Source of the DNA: Oscillospiraceae bacterium
Lineage (GTDB): Bacteria; Bacillota; Clostridia; Oscillospirales; Oscillospiraceae
Direction: 5' to 3'
Length of the DNA stretch: 47,501 nucleotides
NCBI GenBank assembly: GCA_015068305.1
Contig: SVKV01000015.1
Span: 1 to 47,501 of the forward strand
Below, piece by piece: positions 33,726 to 41,342 of the stretch. The notes beneath the pieces were generated by a model, which was not told the origin of the DNA, did not search any database, and was given only the letters and a program-made list of their open reading frames with translations. Made by a program: the position numbers and the translations under genes. How positions within the stretch are numbered: position 1 is the first letter of the stretch; every line of letters starts with the position of its first letter.

Positions 33726-34492
33726 TAGAATTTCATGCAATCGTGATGGGTTTCAGAGATTTTGACCTCGATTTCCGGGAAAGCGGCAGCGATTTTCTCT
33801 GCCAGGACGGATACCACCGGGTTTTCCGTGTGGAAATGGCCTGCGTCAATGAGATTCAGTCCCAGGTCTTTGGCATCCCAGAACTGGTTGTACTTGATAT
33901 CTGCGGTAACGAAGGTATCGCAGCCGGCAGCCAGAACTTCCGCCATTCCGCCGGCGCAGCTGCCGCCGCCCACGGCCACCTTTCGGACCGGCTTTCCGCC
34001 GTCGGCATAGCGAAGACCCTCGCAGCCCAGCTTCTCTTTGACGGTGGACAAAAAAGCATCCAGGGTTTGCTCAGGCAAACTGCCGCAGCGCATCAGACCG
34101 ATGCCGTTTACGGGACTGACGATCTGCACATCTTCAAGACCCAGCCTTGCTGCCAGTACATCGTTGACACCGCCGGGGGCCTGGTCCAGGTTGGTGTGGG
34201 CATTGATGTGGGCAATGCCGTTTTCAATCAGAAACAGGGTGTTGCGGCCCTGGGTGTCCAGATCTGTGATGAAGCCGGGCTTCCAGATCAGGGCATGGTG
34301 GGTCACCAGCAGATCGGCACCGATTTCCTTTGCCTCCCGGCAGACATGCTCAAAAGGATCCAGGGCCACCAGAATTCTATGCACAGGGCGATCTGCATGG
34401 CCGCAGTTGAGGCCCACATTGTCCCAGTCCATTTTCAGTTCCCGGGGAGCAAGGGTTTCCACAAAATTCAGAATATCATTGACGGTTGCCAT
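33722..34492 (-). CDS. Nif3-like dinuclear metal-centre protein
   Basis: The 256-residue protein shows the Nif3/YqfO pattern: LKMDWDNVGLNCGHAD, LVTHHALIWKP, INAHTNLDQAPGGVNDVLA, VAVGGGSCAGGMAEVLAAGCDTFVTADIKYNQF and LNLIDAGHFHTENPVV, in which the His and Asp residues bind two metals. The role is uncertain; a link to cofactor or nucleotide metabolism has been proposed. Start at 34492; the gene overlaps the end of trmK by 17 nt, a common pairing in Firmicutes. Confidence 0.94.
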   Translation of the reverse strand: MATVNDILNFVETLAPRELKMDWDNVGLNCGHADRPVHRILVALDPFEHVCREAKEIGADLLVTHHALIWKPGFITDLDTQGRNTLFLIENGIAHINAHTNLDQAPGGVNDVLAARLGLEDVQIVSPVNGIGLMRCGSLPEQTLDAFLSTVKEKLGCEGLRYADGGKPVRKVAVGGGSCAGGMAEVLAAGCDTFVTADIKYNQFWDAKDLGLNLIDAGHFHTENPVVSVLAEKIAAAFPEIEVKISETHHDCMKFY

Positions 34493-35180
34493 AGATTTGT
34501 TCCTCCATTTCCACAAGATCGGAAAGAATGGTCTCAAAAATGGGAAGCTGGTCATCATTTGCCCGCTTCATGCCGAAAATGGTCAGTTCGATGCCACGCT
34601 TGACCCGCTCGTAGTATTCCGGCAGCAGAGGGTGATTGTCCTCCAGAAGCTGCGGACTAATATAGGCCTGGGCCGGGGTGATGCCGTGCCCGGGGTCAAA
34701 GACAACCTCCATGATGGAGTAGACGAATTTTCCGTCCTTGGCCAGAGTCTCCCGGTTGATCCGGAAGCCTTTGTCACAGAGCCACTGCCGCAGCTCCGGC
34801 CGCTTGGACTGACACTGGAGAATCAGGCGGTATTTGGGGTCAGCCAGCCAGCCGTCATCATAGGCGGGGGCAATGATGGACATGATGGTGTCCGCACCCA
34901 TGCCGGCGCAGACCATGCAGTCAAAATCCCGGGGGATATTCTGCACGCCGTCGGACAGGTGAAATTCAATTTTCTCCGAAACACCGAACTTTCGTGCATT
35001 GCGCATGGCGCTGTGCAAAGGACCTTCGTTTACATCGGAGGCAATGCAGCTTCCGGCGATTCCGGAAGTAAGCAGATGAAGGGAAAGGTAGCCGTGGTCG
35101 CAGCCGATGTCTGCTACCCGATCACCCTTTTTTACAAAATTGGCGCAGGCCAGCAGCCTGTCGGACAGGGGGAGTTTCAT
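34476..35180 (-). CDS. trmK: tRNA (adenine-N1)-methyltransferase TrmK
   Basis: The 234-residue enzyme methylates A22 of tRNA using SAM. Residues VADIGCDHGYLSLHL (22-36) form the SAM loop, and CMVCAGMGADTIMSII and LILQCQSKRPELRQWL match the TrmK family, as does the C-terminal helical domain. GGAGG lies 6 nt before the ATG. It is paired with the overlapping nif3-like gene. Confidence 0.95.
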   Translation of the reverse strand: MKLPLSDRLLACANFVKKGDRVADIGCDHGYLSLHLLTSGIAGSCIASDVNEGPLHSAMRNARKFGVSEKIEFHLSDGVQNIPRDFDCMVCAGMGADTIMSIIAPAYDDGWLADPKYRLILQCQSKRPELRQWLCDKGFRINRETLAKDGKFVYSIMEVVFDPGHGITPAQAYISPQLLEDNHPLLPEYYERVKRGIELTIFGMKRANDDQLPIFETILSDLVEMEEQIYGNRQ

Positions 35181-35206
35181 AGGGAAACCTCCATTGGAAT
35201 GAAATG

Positions 35207-35406
35207 GTCAAATTGGAGTTTATCGCACTGGCGCGGGAGCGCCCTGCCTCCCTCTGACGAGGGAGGTGCCCCGAAGGGGCGGAGGGAGAGAAACAAGTTG
35301 CAAAGACTTAGGTTTTCTCTCCCCCAGTCAGCTTCGCTGACAGCCCCCTCGTCAGAGGGGGCCTTTGGGGTGCGGTGCTTGACGGATCGACAAACTGTAA
35401 TTTGAC
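35207..35406. repeat. MITE-like element with terminal inverted repeats, copy C (different core)
   Basis: Ends GTCAAATTGGAGTTTATCG (35207-35225) and inverted CGACAAACTGTAATTTGAC (35388-35406) match copies A and B, and size is 200 bp. The interior is unrelated: two facing palindromes (CTCCCTCTGACGAGGGAGG, and CCCCCTCGTCAGAGGGGG with GTCAGCTTCGCTGAC) resembling another dispersed repeat type of gut Firmicutes. Confidence 0.75.
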
Positions 35407-35426
35407 TTCTGAAACATAAAGGAAAT

Positions 35427-35450
35427 GCCGTCCCGGCGATCCGGGACGGC
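35427..35450 (-). terminator. Terminator of the DUF1858 gene
   Basis: GCCGTCCCGG and CCGGGACGGC form a 10-bp stem 15 nt beyond the stop. Confidence 0.8.
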
Positions 35451-35464
35451 ACAGCCGGCTCAAA

Positions 35465-35695
35465 TTAGTTCTGCTCTGCAGCGTTGGCCTCGTAAGCCTC
35501 CAGGAAGTGGTTCAGCTGAGCCAGGAAGGGCTCGCAGTCCACACCGTGGACCATGCAGGCTTCCTCAACAGTCTCCATGCGGGAGTGGGGGCAGCCCAGG
35601 CAGTGCATGCCGATGGCGAAGAACAGGGGAGCAGAGTGGGGGGCGATATCCAGAATATCACCGATGATGGTAGTCTTTTCAATCTTAACAGCCAT
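35465..35695 (-). CDS. DUF1858-family small protein
   Basis: The 76-residue protein fits DUF1858: MAVKIEKTTIIGDILDIAPHSAPLFFAIGMHCLGCPHS followed by TVEEACMVHGVD. The CLGCPHS motif resembles domains near Fe-S or hybrid-cluster proteins, and a metal or redox role is suspected but not known. It has a promoter at 35,728-35,756 and its own terminator. Codon choice suggests strong expression. Confidence 0.92.
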   Translation of the reverse strand: MAVKIEKTTIIGDILDIAPHSAPLFFAIGMHCLGCPHSRMETVEEACMVHGVDCEPFLAQLNHFLEAYEANAAEQN

Positions 35696-35727
35696 GATAA
35701 TGACCTCCTATTTACAATTCGGATGAT

Positions 35728-35756
35728 ATTATAACCTTATATGCTGCAAAAAACAA
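35728..35756 (-). promoter_or_regulatory. Promoter of the DUF1858 gene
   Basis: Minus-strand TTGTTT (35751-35756) and TATAAT (35728-35733) are 17 bp apart. Confidence 0.65.
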
Positions 35757-35785
35757 GAGGGAAATCCGTTGTTTTGCGAAAAAAT

Positions 35786-35810
35786 CGCCCCTTTCTGTTC
35801 GAAAGGGGCG
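35786..35810 (-). terminator. Terminator of the XRE-DUF2975 operon
   Basis: CGCCCCTTTC and GAAAGGGGCG form a 10-bp stem; the minus strand runs into TTTTTT. Confidence 0.88.
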
Positions 35811-35819
35811 GGTTGTCAC

Positions 35820-36032
35820 TTATTCGGCATCCCGGCGGTATTCCAGAATATCCCCCGGCTGGCAGTCCAATACATCGCAGATGGCTTCCAGGGTGGAGAA
35901 ACGAATGGCGCTGACATGGCCGTTTTTCAGCTTGGAGAGGTTGACGTTGGCAACGCCCACTTTTTCGGACAATTCGTTCAGCGACATTTTTCGGTCCGCC
36001 ATGACCCGGTCCAGCCGTAAAATAATAGGCAT
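35820..36032 (-). CDS. XRE-family regulator paired with DUF2975
   Basis: The 70-residue protein is a compact helix-turn-helix (MSLNELSEKVGVANVNLSKLKNG) with the end ICDVLDCQPGDILEYRRD, closely related to the element repressor at 818-1030. It lies 11 nt after the DUF2975 gene, a common Firmicutes pair, in which the regulator probably controls its own operon. Its substrate signal is unknown. Confidence 0.92.
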   Translation of the reverse strand: MPIILRLDRVMADRKMSLNELSEKVGVANVNLSKLKNGHVSAIRFSTLEAICDVLDCQPGDILEYRRDAE

Positions 36033-36043
36033 AGGTTACCTCC

Positions 36044-36655
36044 TTACAGGGTCTCGTCGGACAGCTGCTGCAGCTGCTCGCCGTAGCGGAACACATAGCT
36101 TAAGAGCATCAGAATGGCCCAGTAGATCAGGAAGGACAGGTCAATCTTGAACATGCCGGTCACATGGGTGATCTTTTCGCTGATCAGCAGACCCGGCAGA
36201 TTATAGACGAAAACGGTCATGATCTGCTCGGAGAGGATGATGATGTTTACGAGAATGCCCAGCACGATACTGAGCTTTGCAAGCTTTTTCAGATTGGTGC
36301 TGACGATGGCATCAAAGGGCTTTCCTTCGGTCATGGGCTTCAGAATCTCCCGGATATAGCCCACGCCCCGGCGGCCGTCATAGAACAGCCGGCAGGACAC
36401 CAGCAGGGTAAAGGCGGCCTGGCCCAGAACCAGCCATTTGCCGGGGGCGAAGCCTTCTGCAACTTCCAGCTCCAGGAAACCGATGTCAAAGCTTTCATAA
36501 TTGGTGCCGATGAATTCCGGATCCAGCTTCAGAATGTAGGCCACAGCAATCAGGGCAACACCCACGATGGATGCGATGGCCAGAGCACCGAAGACAATGT
36601 GGACGATCTCAAAGATTTTGTCCAGCTTTTTAGCAGAGTTAGTAAGGTTATTCAT
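36044..36655 (-). CDS. DUF2975 membrane protein
   Basis: The 203-residue protein has four membrane segments (about 18-42, 72-92, 125-150 and 172-192) and the DUF2975 pattern with FYDGRRGVGYIREILKPMTEGKPF between the second and third. The function is unknown; it may sense the membrane state for the small XRE partner encoded 11 nt downstream. GGGAGG precedes the ATG. Confidence 0.9.
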   Translation of the reverse strand: MNNLTNSAKKLDKIFEIVHIVFGALAIASIVGVALIAVAYILKLDPEFIGTNYESFDIGFLELEVAEGFAPGKWLVLGQAAFTLLVSCRLFYDGRRGVGYIREILKPMTEGKPFDAIVSTNLKKLAKLSIVLGILVNIIILSEQIMTVFVYNLPGLLISEKITHVTGMFKIDLSFLIYWAILMLLSYVFRYGEQLQQLSDETL

Positions 36656-36687
36656 AAGATTACCTCCCGTTTGTTTTTTGTGGTTTC

Positions 36688-36716
36688 ATCATAACACGGA
36701 AGAATATGTTTGTCAA
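36688..36716 (-). promoter_or_regulatory. Promoter of the DUF2975-XRE operon
   Basis: Minus-strand TTGACA (36711-36716) and TATGAT (36688-36693) are 17 bp apart. Much of the spacer is shared with the promoter of the cysteine-desulfurase gene at 41,171-41,199. Confidence 0.8.
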
Positions 36717-36734
36717 CTAAAATTTAATGATAAA

Positions 36735-36750
36735 CGTAAAATAATTTACG
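36735..36750. promoter_or_regulatory. Palindromic operator candidate
   Basis: CGTAAA and TTTACG form a perfect palindrome around ATAA, 18 bp upstream of the -35 of the DUF2975 operon. Its half-site TTACG/CGTAA is also the half-site found in the array at 1064-1159. Confidence 0.5.
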
Positions 36751-36785
36751 AAAAGGAAATTAAGCAATTATTAAACCCGGTCCGG

Positions 36786-36814
36786 TTGATTTTCTTGGGT
36801 TTTGATGGTAAAGT
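36786..36814 (+). promoter_or_regulatory. Promoter of the DUF2079 operon
   Basis: TTGATT (36786-36791) and TAAAGT (36809-36814) are 17 bp apart. Confidence 0.5.
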
Positions 36815-36835
36815 AGGAATGAAAGAAGGATTGCA

Positions 36836-38689
36836 ATGAAAATTGTTTACGACCGATTTAAAAAGAACAGGGAAGGGGCCATCTGGATCCGCAGAGTGCT
36901 GACAGCCTGGCTGGTGGCAGCTTCCTTTGAATACTGGATTCTGGGCACACAGCTGCGGGACCTTTCCGGCCTGGAGGGAATCGCCGCCATGAACGCCGGC
37001 CGGATGGCTGCAATCGGAGTGGCGGTATTTGCGTTGCTGTGGGTTCTTCGCAACCGGCTGTCTGAAAGGGAGCAACGGTGGATTCTGGCCGGTGCTGCCG
37101 GAATTCTCATGGCCGGTGCTCTGACTGCCTCCTTTACCTGGCCGCTGCTGATTGCCTGCGTGCTGATCCTTGCCTGCATTGCGGTATATGAAAGCCGGGG
37201 CTGGAACGGCAGCGCCCTCCGGGGCGCAGTTCGATGCCGGGAACAGAAAGGCTGGGGCTGGGCAACAGCTGCCGCAGCGGTGCTGTTTTTCGGGTTTGTC
37301 AGTGTCTGGACAGTCTGCCGGGTCCGGAGCTTCTCGGTTCCCACCTATGATTTCGGCATCTTCTCCCAGATGTTCCACTCCATGAAGACCACAGGCCTGC
37401 CCATCACTACCGTGGAGCGGGATGGACCTCTGAGCCATTTTGCGGTCCATGTGTCGCCTGCTTACTATCTGCTGCTGCCCTTTTATATGATCGTACCCCG
37501 GCCGGAAACATTGCAGGTCTTGCAGGCGGCGGTGCTGGCAAGCGCGGTGATCCCCCTGTGGAAGCTGGGAAAGCACCACAATCTGCCCTCTGCCGTCCGG
37601 TTCGGTCTTTGCTTGCTTCTGCTGTTGTATCCGGCCTACTCCGGCGGCACCAGCTATGACATCCACGAAAATGCCTTTCTGACGCCCCTGCTGCTGTGGC
37701 TGTTTTATGGCATCGACCGGAAAAACGGCTGGATTACTGCCATCGCGGCGATGCTGACGCTGGCGGTCAAGGAGGATGCTGCCGTTTATGTGGCGGTGGT
37801 GGCCTTGTACCTGCTGCTGCGCTCCCTGCTGTCCGGCCAGAAAAAATGGGGTCTTGTGACCGGCGGGCTGCTGCTGGCAGCGGCGCTGGGCTGGTTTGTG
37901 GCAGTGACTGGGTATCTGGCAAAGAGTGGCGACGGCGTTATGACCTACCGCTATGACAATTTCATGTATGATGATTCGGACTCTCTGATCACGGTTATCA
38001 AAGCGGTGCTCCTTTGCCCCATGAAGGCGGTCTTTGAGTGTGTGGACAAAGAGAAACTGAAGTTCATTGGTCTGACTCTGGGCGCGCTGGCATTTTTGCC
38101 CATTGTGACCCGGCGCTATGAGCGGCTGGTTCTGCTGATTCCGTATCTGCTGGTGAATCTGATGACGGACTACAAATATCAGTACGATATTTTCTTCCAG
38201 TATACCTTTGGTTCCACCGCCTGCCTCATCTACATGGTGCTGGTGAATCTGGCGGACTGGAAGGTGAATCTGCACCGGATCCTGGCACTGGGCCTGGCGC
38301 TGGTCATCAGCTTTGGCTGCTTCTGCGGCCAGGTGGTGCCCAAGGCGATGCGCTATCCCGCCTATTGCAAAACCTACGGAGACTATTACGACAGCCTGCG
38401 CGCTGTGCTGGACACGGTGCCCGACGGTGCTTCTGCAGCGGCAACCACCTACTACACCACTTACCTTTCCCATCGGGCAGATCTTTATGACATCCGCTAT
38501 GCATCCCGGGAGCATGTGCTCTCCTGCGAATATATCGCGGTGGGGGTTACGGACAAGAGCTGCCTAAAAAAATATGCCGTGGACGGGGAGAAGGGCTACG
38601 AGAATTTTGTGGCACTGCTGAAGTCTGAGGGTTATGTAAAAATTGCAGAGCATGAAGGAAAACTGGAAATTTACCGTAAGGAGAAATAA
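36836..38689 (+). CDS. DUF2079 multi-pass membrane protein
   Basis: The 617-residue protein has about 12 membrane segments across residues 15-520. FSVPTYDFGIFSQMFHSMK, HVSPAYYLLLPFY, TSYDIHENAFLTPLLLW and AVKEDAAVYV follow the DUF2079 pattern, a family related to membrane glycosyltransferases of GT-C type; conserved acidic residues in the first outer loop support this. Acceptor and sugar are unknown. AGAAGGA lies 5 nt before the ATG. The DUF5714 gene begins 3 nt after its stop. Confidence 0.9.
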   Translation: MKIVYDRFKKNREGAIWIRRVLTAWLVAASFEYWILGTQLRDLSGLEGIAAMNAGRMAAIGVAVFALLWVLRNRLSEREQRWILAGAAGILMAGALTASFTWPLLIACVLILACIAVYESRGWNGSALRGAVRCREQKGWGWATAAAAVLFFGFVSVWTVCRVRSFSVPTYDFGIFSQMFHSMKTTGLPITTVERDGPLSHFAVHVSPAYYLLLPFYMIVPRPETLQVLQAAVLASAVIPLWKLGKHHNLPSAVRFGLCLLLLLYPAYSGGTSYDIHENAFLTPLLLWLFYGIDRKNGWITAIAAMLTLAVKEDAAVYVAVVALYLLLRSLLSGQKKWGLVTGGLLLAAALGWFVAVTGYLAKSGDGVMTYRYDNFMYDDSDSLITVIKAVLLCPMKAVFECVDKEKLKFIGLTLGALAFLPIVTRRYERLVLLIPYLLVNLMTDYKYQYDIFFQYTFGSTACLIYMVLVNLADWKVNLHRILALGLALVISFGCFCGQVVPKAMRYPAYCKTYGDYYDSLRAVLDTVPDGASAAATTYYTTYLSHRADLYDIRYASREHVLSCEYIAVGVTDKSCLKKYAVDGEKGYENFVALLKSEGYVKIAEHEGKLEIYRKEK

Positions 38690-38692
38690 AAT

Positions 38693-39388
38693 ATGGCAGA
38701 AGAATGTTTGATTTGCAAAGCACCTCTGGAGTATCTCCAGGAGGATGTGATGATGGAGTGCATGCTCTGTCACAAGAAGGAACTGAGCAAGACCCGGTGT
38801 GTCAAGGGCCACTATGTCTGCGATGAGTGCCACAGCAAGGGCGTGGCGGATATCATGGCTCTTTGCCTGGCAGAAACCTCTAAGGATCCCATTGCCATTA
38901 TCGAAAAGATGATGGATATGCCTTTCTGCCATATGCACGGTCCGGAGCACCATACCATGGTGGGCGCTGCGCTGCTGACCGCCTATAAAAATGCCGGCGG
39001 AGAGATCGATCTGCACAATGCGCTGATGCAGATGCTGCTCCGGGGCAAACAGGTGCCCGGCGGTGTCTGCGGTTTCTGGGGTGCCTGCGGCGCGGGCATC
39101 AGCACCGGCATTTTCCTGTCCATCGTCAACAAGTCTTCTCCGCTGAATAAGGAAGTCTGGGGCATGGGCAACCGGATGACCTCTGCGGCGCTGGCGAAGA
39201 TCGGTGAGATCGACGGTCCCCGGTGCTGCAAGCGGGATTCCTTCACCGCCATCCTGGCTGCCATCGATTTCGTGAAGGAGCACCTGGGTGTAGAGATGGA
39301 GCGGAACATTCCGGTCTGTACCTATTCTTCCAAGAATGCCCAGTGCATCGGTAAAAATTGCCCCTATAATAAGGTCAAACATAAGTAA
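38693..39388 (+). CDS. DUF5714 Cys-rich protein
   Basis: The 231-residue protein has two N-terminal Cys pairs (CLICKAPLEY and CMLCHKKE, then CVKGHYVCDECH), a middle part with HMHGPEHHTMVGAALLTAY and GVCGFWGACGAGISTGIF, and C-terminal cysteines (CCKRDSF, CTYSSKNAQCIGKNCPYN). This fits DUF5714; the many Cys and His residues suggest metal or Fe-S binding, but the function is unknown. It follows the DUF2079 gene closely. Confidence 0.9.
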   Translation: MAEECLICKAPLEYLQEDVMMECMLCHKKELSKTRCVKGHYVCDECHSKGVADIMALCLAETSKDPIAIIEKMMDMPFCHMHGPEHHTMVGAALLTAYKNAGGEIDLHNALMQMLLRGKQVPGGVCGFWGACGAGISTGIFLSIVNKSSPLNKEVWGMGNRMTSAALAKIGEIDGPRCCKRDSFTAILAAIDFVKEHLGVEMERNIPVCTYSSKNAQCIGKNCPYNKVKHK

Positions 39389-39393
39389 ATGAA

Positions 39394-39423
39394 AACTGCC
39401 ACCCAAAATGGGTGGCAGTTTTT
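39394..39423. terminator. Terminator of the DUF2079-DUF5714 operon
   Basis: AACTGCCACCC and GGGTGGCAGTT form an 11-bp stem followed by a T-run. Confidence 0.92.
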
Positions 39424-39457
39424 GTAAGGAATAAACTGTTGGACAAATTGGAATTTA

Positions 39458-39898
39458 TTATTCTACTACGAAATCAGTCCATTCGATTTTGTTGTACTGC
39501 ATGACATCCGTTGATTTTTTCATGCCCAGCTTCTCATAGAACCCAATTGCATTCTCGTTGGCAATCAAATACACTGCAATATCCTTTTCTCCACCTGCGA
39601 TTTCGTGGGCAGTTTTCATCAACTGTCTTCCAATACCCTGTCCCGTGTACGCTCTGTCTACACCCAAATCCGTTACATAAAGCCAATATGAAAAATCGGT
39701 CAAGCCAAACAAGACACCAACGATCGTGCCACTTTCATTTCGGGCCACAAGGCTGATAGAAACGGTATTAACAAGTTTTTCAATTCTGCTTTCGAATCGC
39801 TCTTTTGGATATTGAGAACCTAAATCAGTCCTTTTAAGAAAGTCTATGTATTGTTTTGCTGGAATTCGTTCTTCCAGAATTTTTATTTTCTCGTTCAC
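39458..39898 (-). CDS. GNAT-family N-acetyltransferase
   Basis: The 146-residue protein has the acetyl-CoA pattern VTDLGVDRAYTGQGIGRQLMKTAHE and NENAIGFYEKLGM. The substrate is unknown. The start is GTG at 39898 with AAGGAGG 6 nt upstream, and the gene is richer in A+T than its neighbours. A promoter lies at 39,936-39,964. Confidence 0.9.
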   Translation of the reverse strand: MNEKIKILEERIPAKQYIDFLKRTDLGSQYPKERFESRIEKLVNTVSISLVARNESGTIVGVLFGLTDFSYWLYVTDLGVDRAYTGQGIGRQLMKTAHEIAGGEKDIAVYLIANENAIGFYEKLGMKKSTDVMQYNKIEWTDFVVE

Positions 39899-39935
39899 AA
39901 TATCCCTCCTTTAAATTCAAGTTTACTTAACTAAA

Positions 39936-39964
39936 ATTCTATCACAGTTTCTCCAATGACGCAA
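39936..39964 (-). promoter_or_regulatory. Promoter of the GNAT gene
   Basis: Minus-strand TTGCGT (39959-39964) and TAGAAT (39936-39941) are 17 bp apart. Confidence 0.5.
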
Positions 39965-39966
39965 GA

Positions 39967-39992
39967 ACAGGCACGGCTATTGCCGTGCCTGT
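39967..39992 (-). terminator. Terminator of the cysteine-desulfurase-like gene
   Basis: ACAGGCACGG and CCGTGCCTGT form a 10-bp stem with a CTATTG loop, 12 nt past the gene's stop. Confidence 0.75.
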
Positions 39993-40003
39993 AACTGTTA
40001 TGA

Positions 40004-41149
40004 TTATTCACATACTGCCTGAATTGCAGCCAGAGCCGTATCCACATCTTCCTCGGTGCTTGCAAAGCCCAGGCTGAACCGGACGGTGCCCCGGGGGAAG
40101 GTATCCAGAGATTTGTGGGCGGAGGGGGCGCAGTGGAGACCGCAGCGGGTGAGAATGCCGTGGTCCATCTCCAGTCGGTAGGCAACCTCTGCGTTGTCCT
40201 GGCCGGGGAAATCCAGAGAGATGACACCGACTCTGTTTTCCAGACCCTGAGGACCGCAGACAACGGCACCGGGAATCCGGGCAACGCCCTCCAGGAACCG
40301 CCGGGTCAAAGCCATTTCATGGGCATGGAGCTTATCAAGACCCTCCTGCTGCAGGAATCTCATGGAGGCCTCCAGGCCGTAAATGCCGGGCAGATTGGGG
40401 GTGCCGGACTCGAACCGGTCCGGGAGGTAATCGGGCAGATACTCAGAATCCGATGCACTGCCGGTGCCGCCGGCAATCAGGGGATTCAGTTCCTTTGCAA
40501 AGGCATCCCGCAGCAGCATCACGCCGATGCCGGAGGGACCCAGCAGACCCTTGTGGCCGGGGGCAACCAAAGCGGAAAGACCCCACTTTTCAAAATCAAT
40601 ATCGATGTGTCCTGCGGTCTGGGCCACGTCCAGGGCAAAGGCGATACCGTGCTTTTTGCAGATCTCGCCGACGGCTGCCGCATCCTGCACCGCACCGCAG
40701 ACATTGGAGCCATGGGCCATAATCAGCAGCTTCGTATTGGGCTTGATGAGATTTTCCACATCCGGCGGGTTGATAAGACCTTCCCGGTTTGCCTGGATCC
40801 GGTCGTATTCCACGCCGCCGAGCTGCAGCAGGGGCCGCATGACCGCATTGTGCTCCATGGAGCTGACGATGCAGTGGTCACCGGGTTTTAAGTATCCTTT
40901 GATGACCATGTTGAGGCCCGCGGTGGCACCGGGAGTCAGAATCACATGGGTGACGGGATCCGGGAAGTGGAAGAATTTCTTCAGAGATTCCCGCAGCAGC
41001 AGCGTCACAAGACCTGCATCCTGGGCTGCGCCGTAGACCGAGCGGTTGATGGTGGCACCGACGGTATCCATATATGTTTTCATGGCGCTGCTGACGCCCT
41101 CCGGCTTGGGGAAGGAGGTGGCGGCATTGTCCAAATAAGTCGTTTTCAT
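40004..41149 (-). CDS. Cysteine desulfurase / selenocysteine-lyase-like enzyme
   Basis: The 381-residue class-V aminotransferase-fold enzyme has TYLDNAATSFPKP at the start, His100 (SMEHNAV), Asp174 (ALDVAQTAG), PLP-binding Lys200 (APGHKGLLG) and a C-terminal RCGLHCAPSAHKSL with Cys336 and Cys340, the latter being the expected sulfur/selenium-accepting Cys. Its position, divergent from yedE and next to selA-selB, suggests it supplies or recycles selenium rather than serving general Fe-S assembly. This is inferred from context. Confidence 0.9.
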   Translation of the reverse strand: MKTTYLDNAATSFPKPEGVSSAMKTYMDTVGATINRSVYGAAQDAGLVTLLLRESLKKFFHFPDPVTHVILTPGATAGLNMVIKGYLKPGDHCIVSSMEHNAVMRPLLQLGGVEYDRIQANREGLINPPDVENLIKPNTKLLIMAHGSNVCGAVQDAAAVGEICKKHGIAFALDVAQTAGHIDIDFEKWGLSALVAPGHKGLLGPSGIGVMLLRDAFAKELNPLIAGGTGSASDSEYLPDYLPDRFESGTPNLPGIYGLEASMRFLQQEGLDKLHAHEMALTRRFLEGVARIPGAVVCGPQGLENRVGVISLDFPGQDNAEVAYRLEMDHGILTRCGLHCAPSAHKSLDTFPRGTVRFSLGFASTEEDVDTALAAIQAVCE

Positions 41150-41170
41150 GGAAAATCACTCCTTTTCTTG

Positions 41171-41199
41171 AGTATAACACGGCGGTTTATGTTTGTCAT
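41171..41199 (-). promoter_or_regulatory. Promoter of the cysteine-desulfurase-like gene
   Basis: Minus-strand ATGACA (41194-41199) and TATACT (41171-41176) are 17 bp apart; AACATA and CCGTGT in the spacer match the DUF2975 promoter. Confidence 0.75.
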
Positions 41200-41263
41200 A
41201 CAAAAAGGTTGATAGTTTTATAGAAAAAGTTAATAAATAATCTGCAACTATAAAATATACGAA

Positions 41264-41293
41264 TTGGTGTTTTTTGTCGATTGGGCCTATAAT
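41264..41293 (+). promoter_or_regulatory. Promoter of the yedE operon
   Basis: TTGGTG (41264-41269) and TATAAT (41288-41293) are 18 bp apart. Confidence 0.6.
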
Positions 41294-41342
41294 GGGTATA
41301 ACTCCAAATAGGGGTAATTTTGGAAGAAATGAGGATTACTCT

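Noticed and set aside
36746..38515. A 589-codon open frame opposite the DUF2079 gene
   Set aside because: Gln/His/Gly-rich translation without domains; the plus-strand frame has membrane segments and family motifs.
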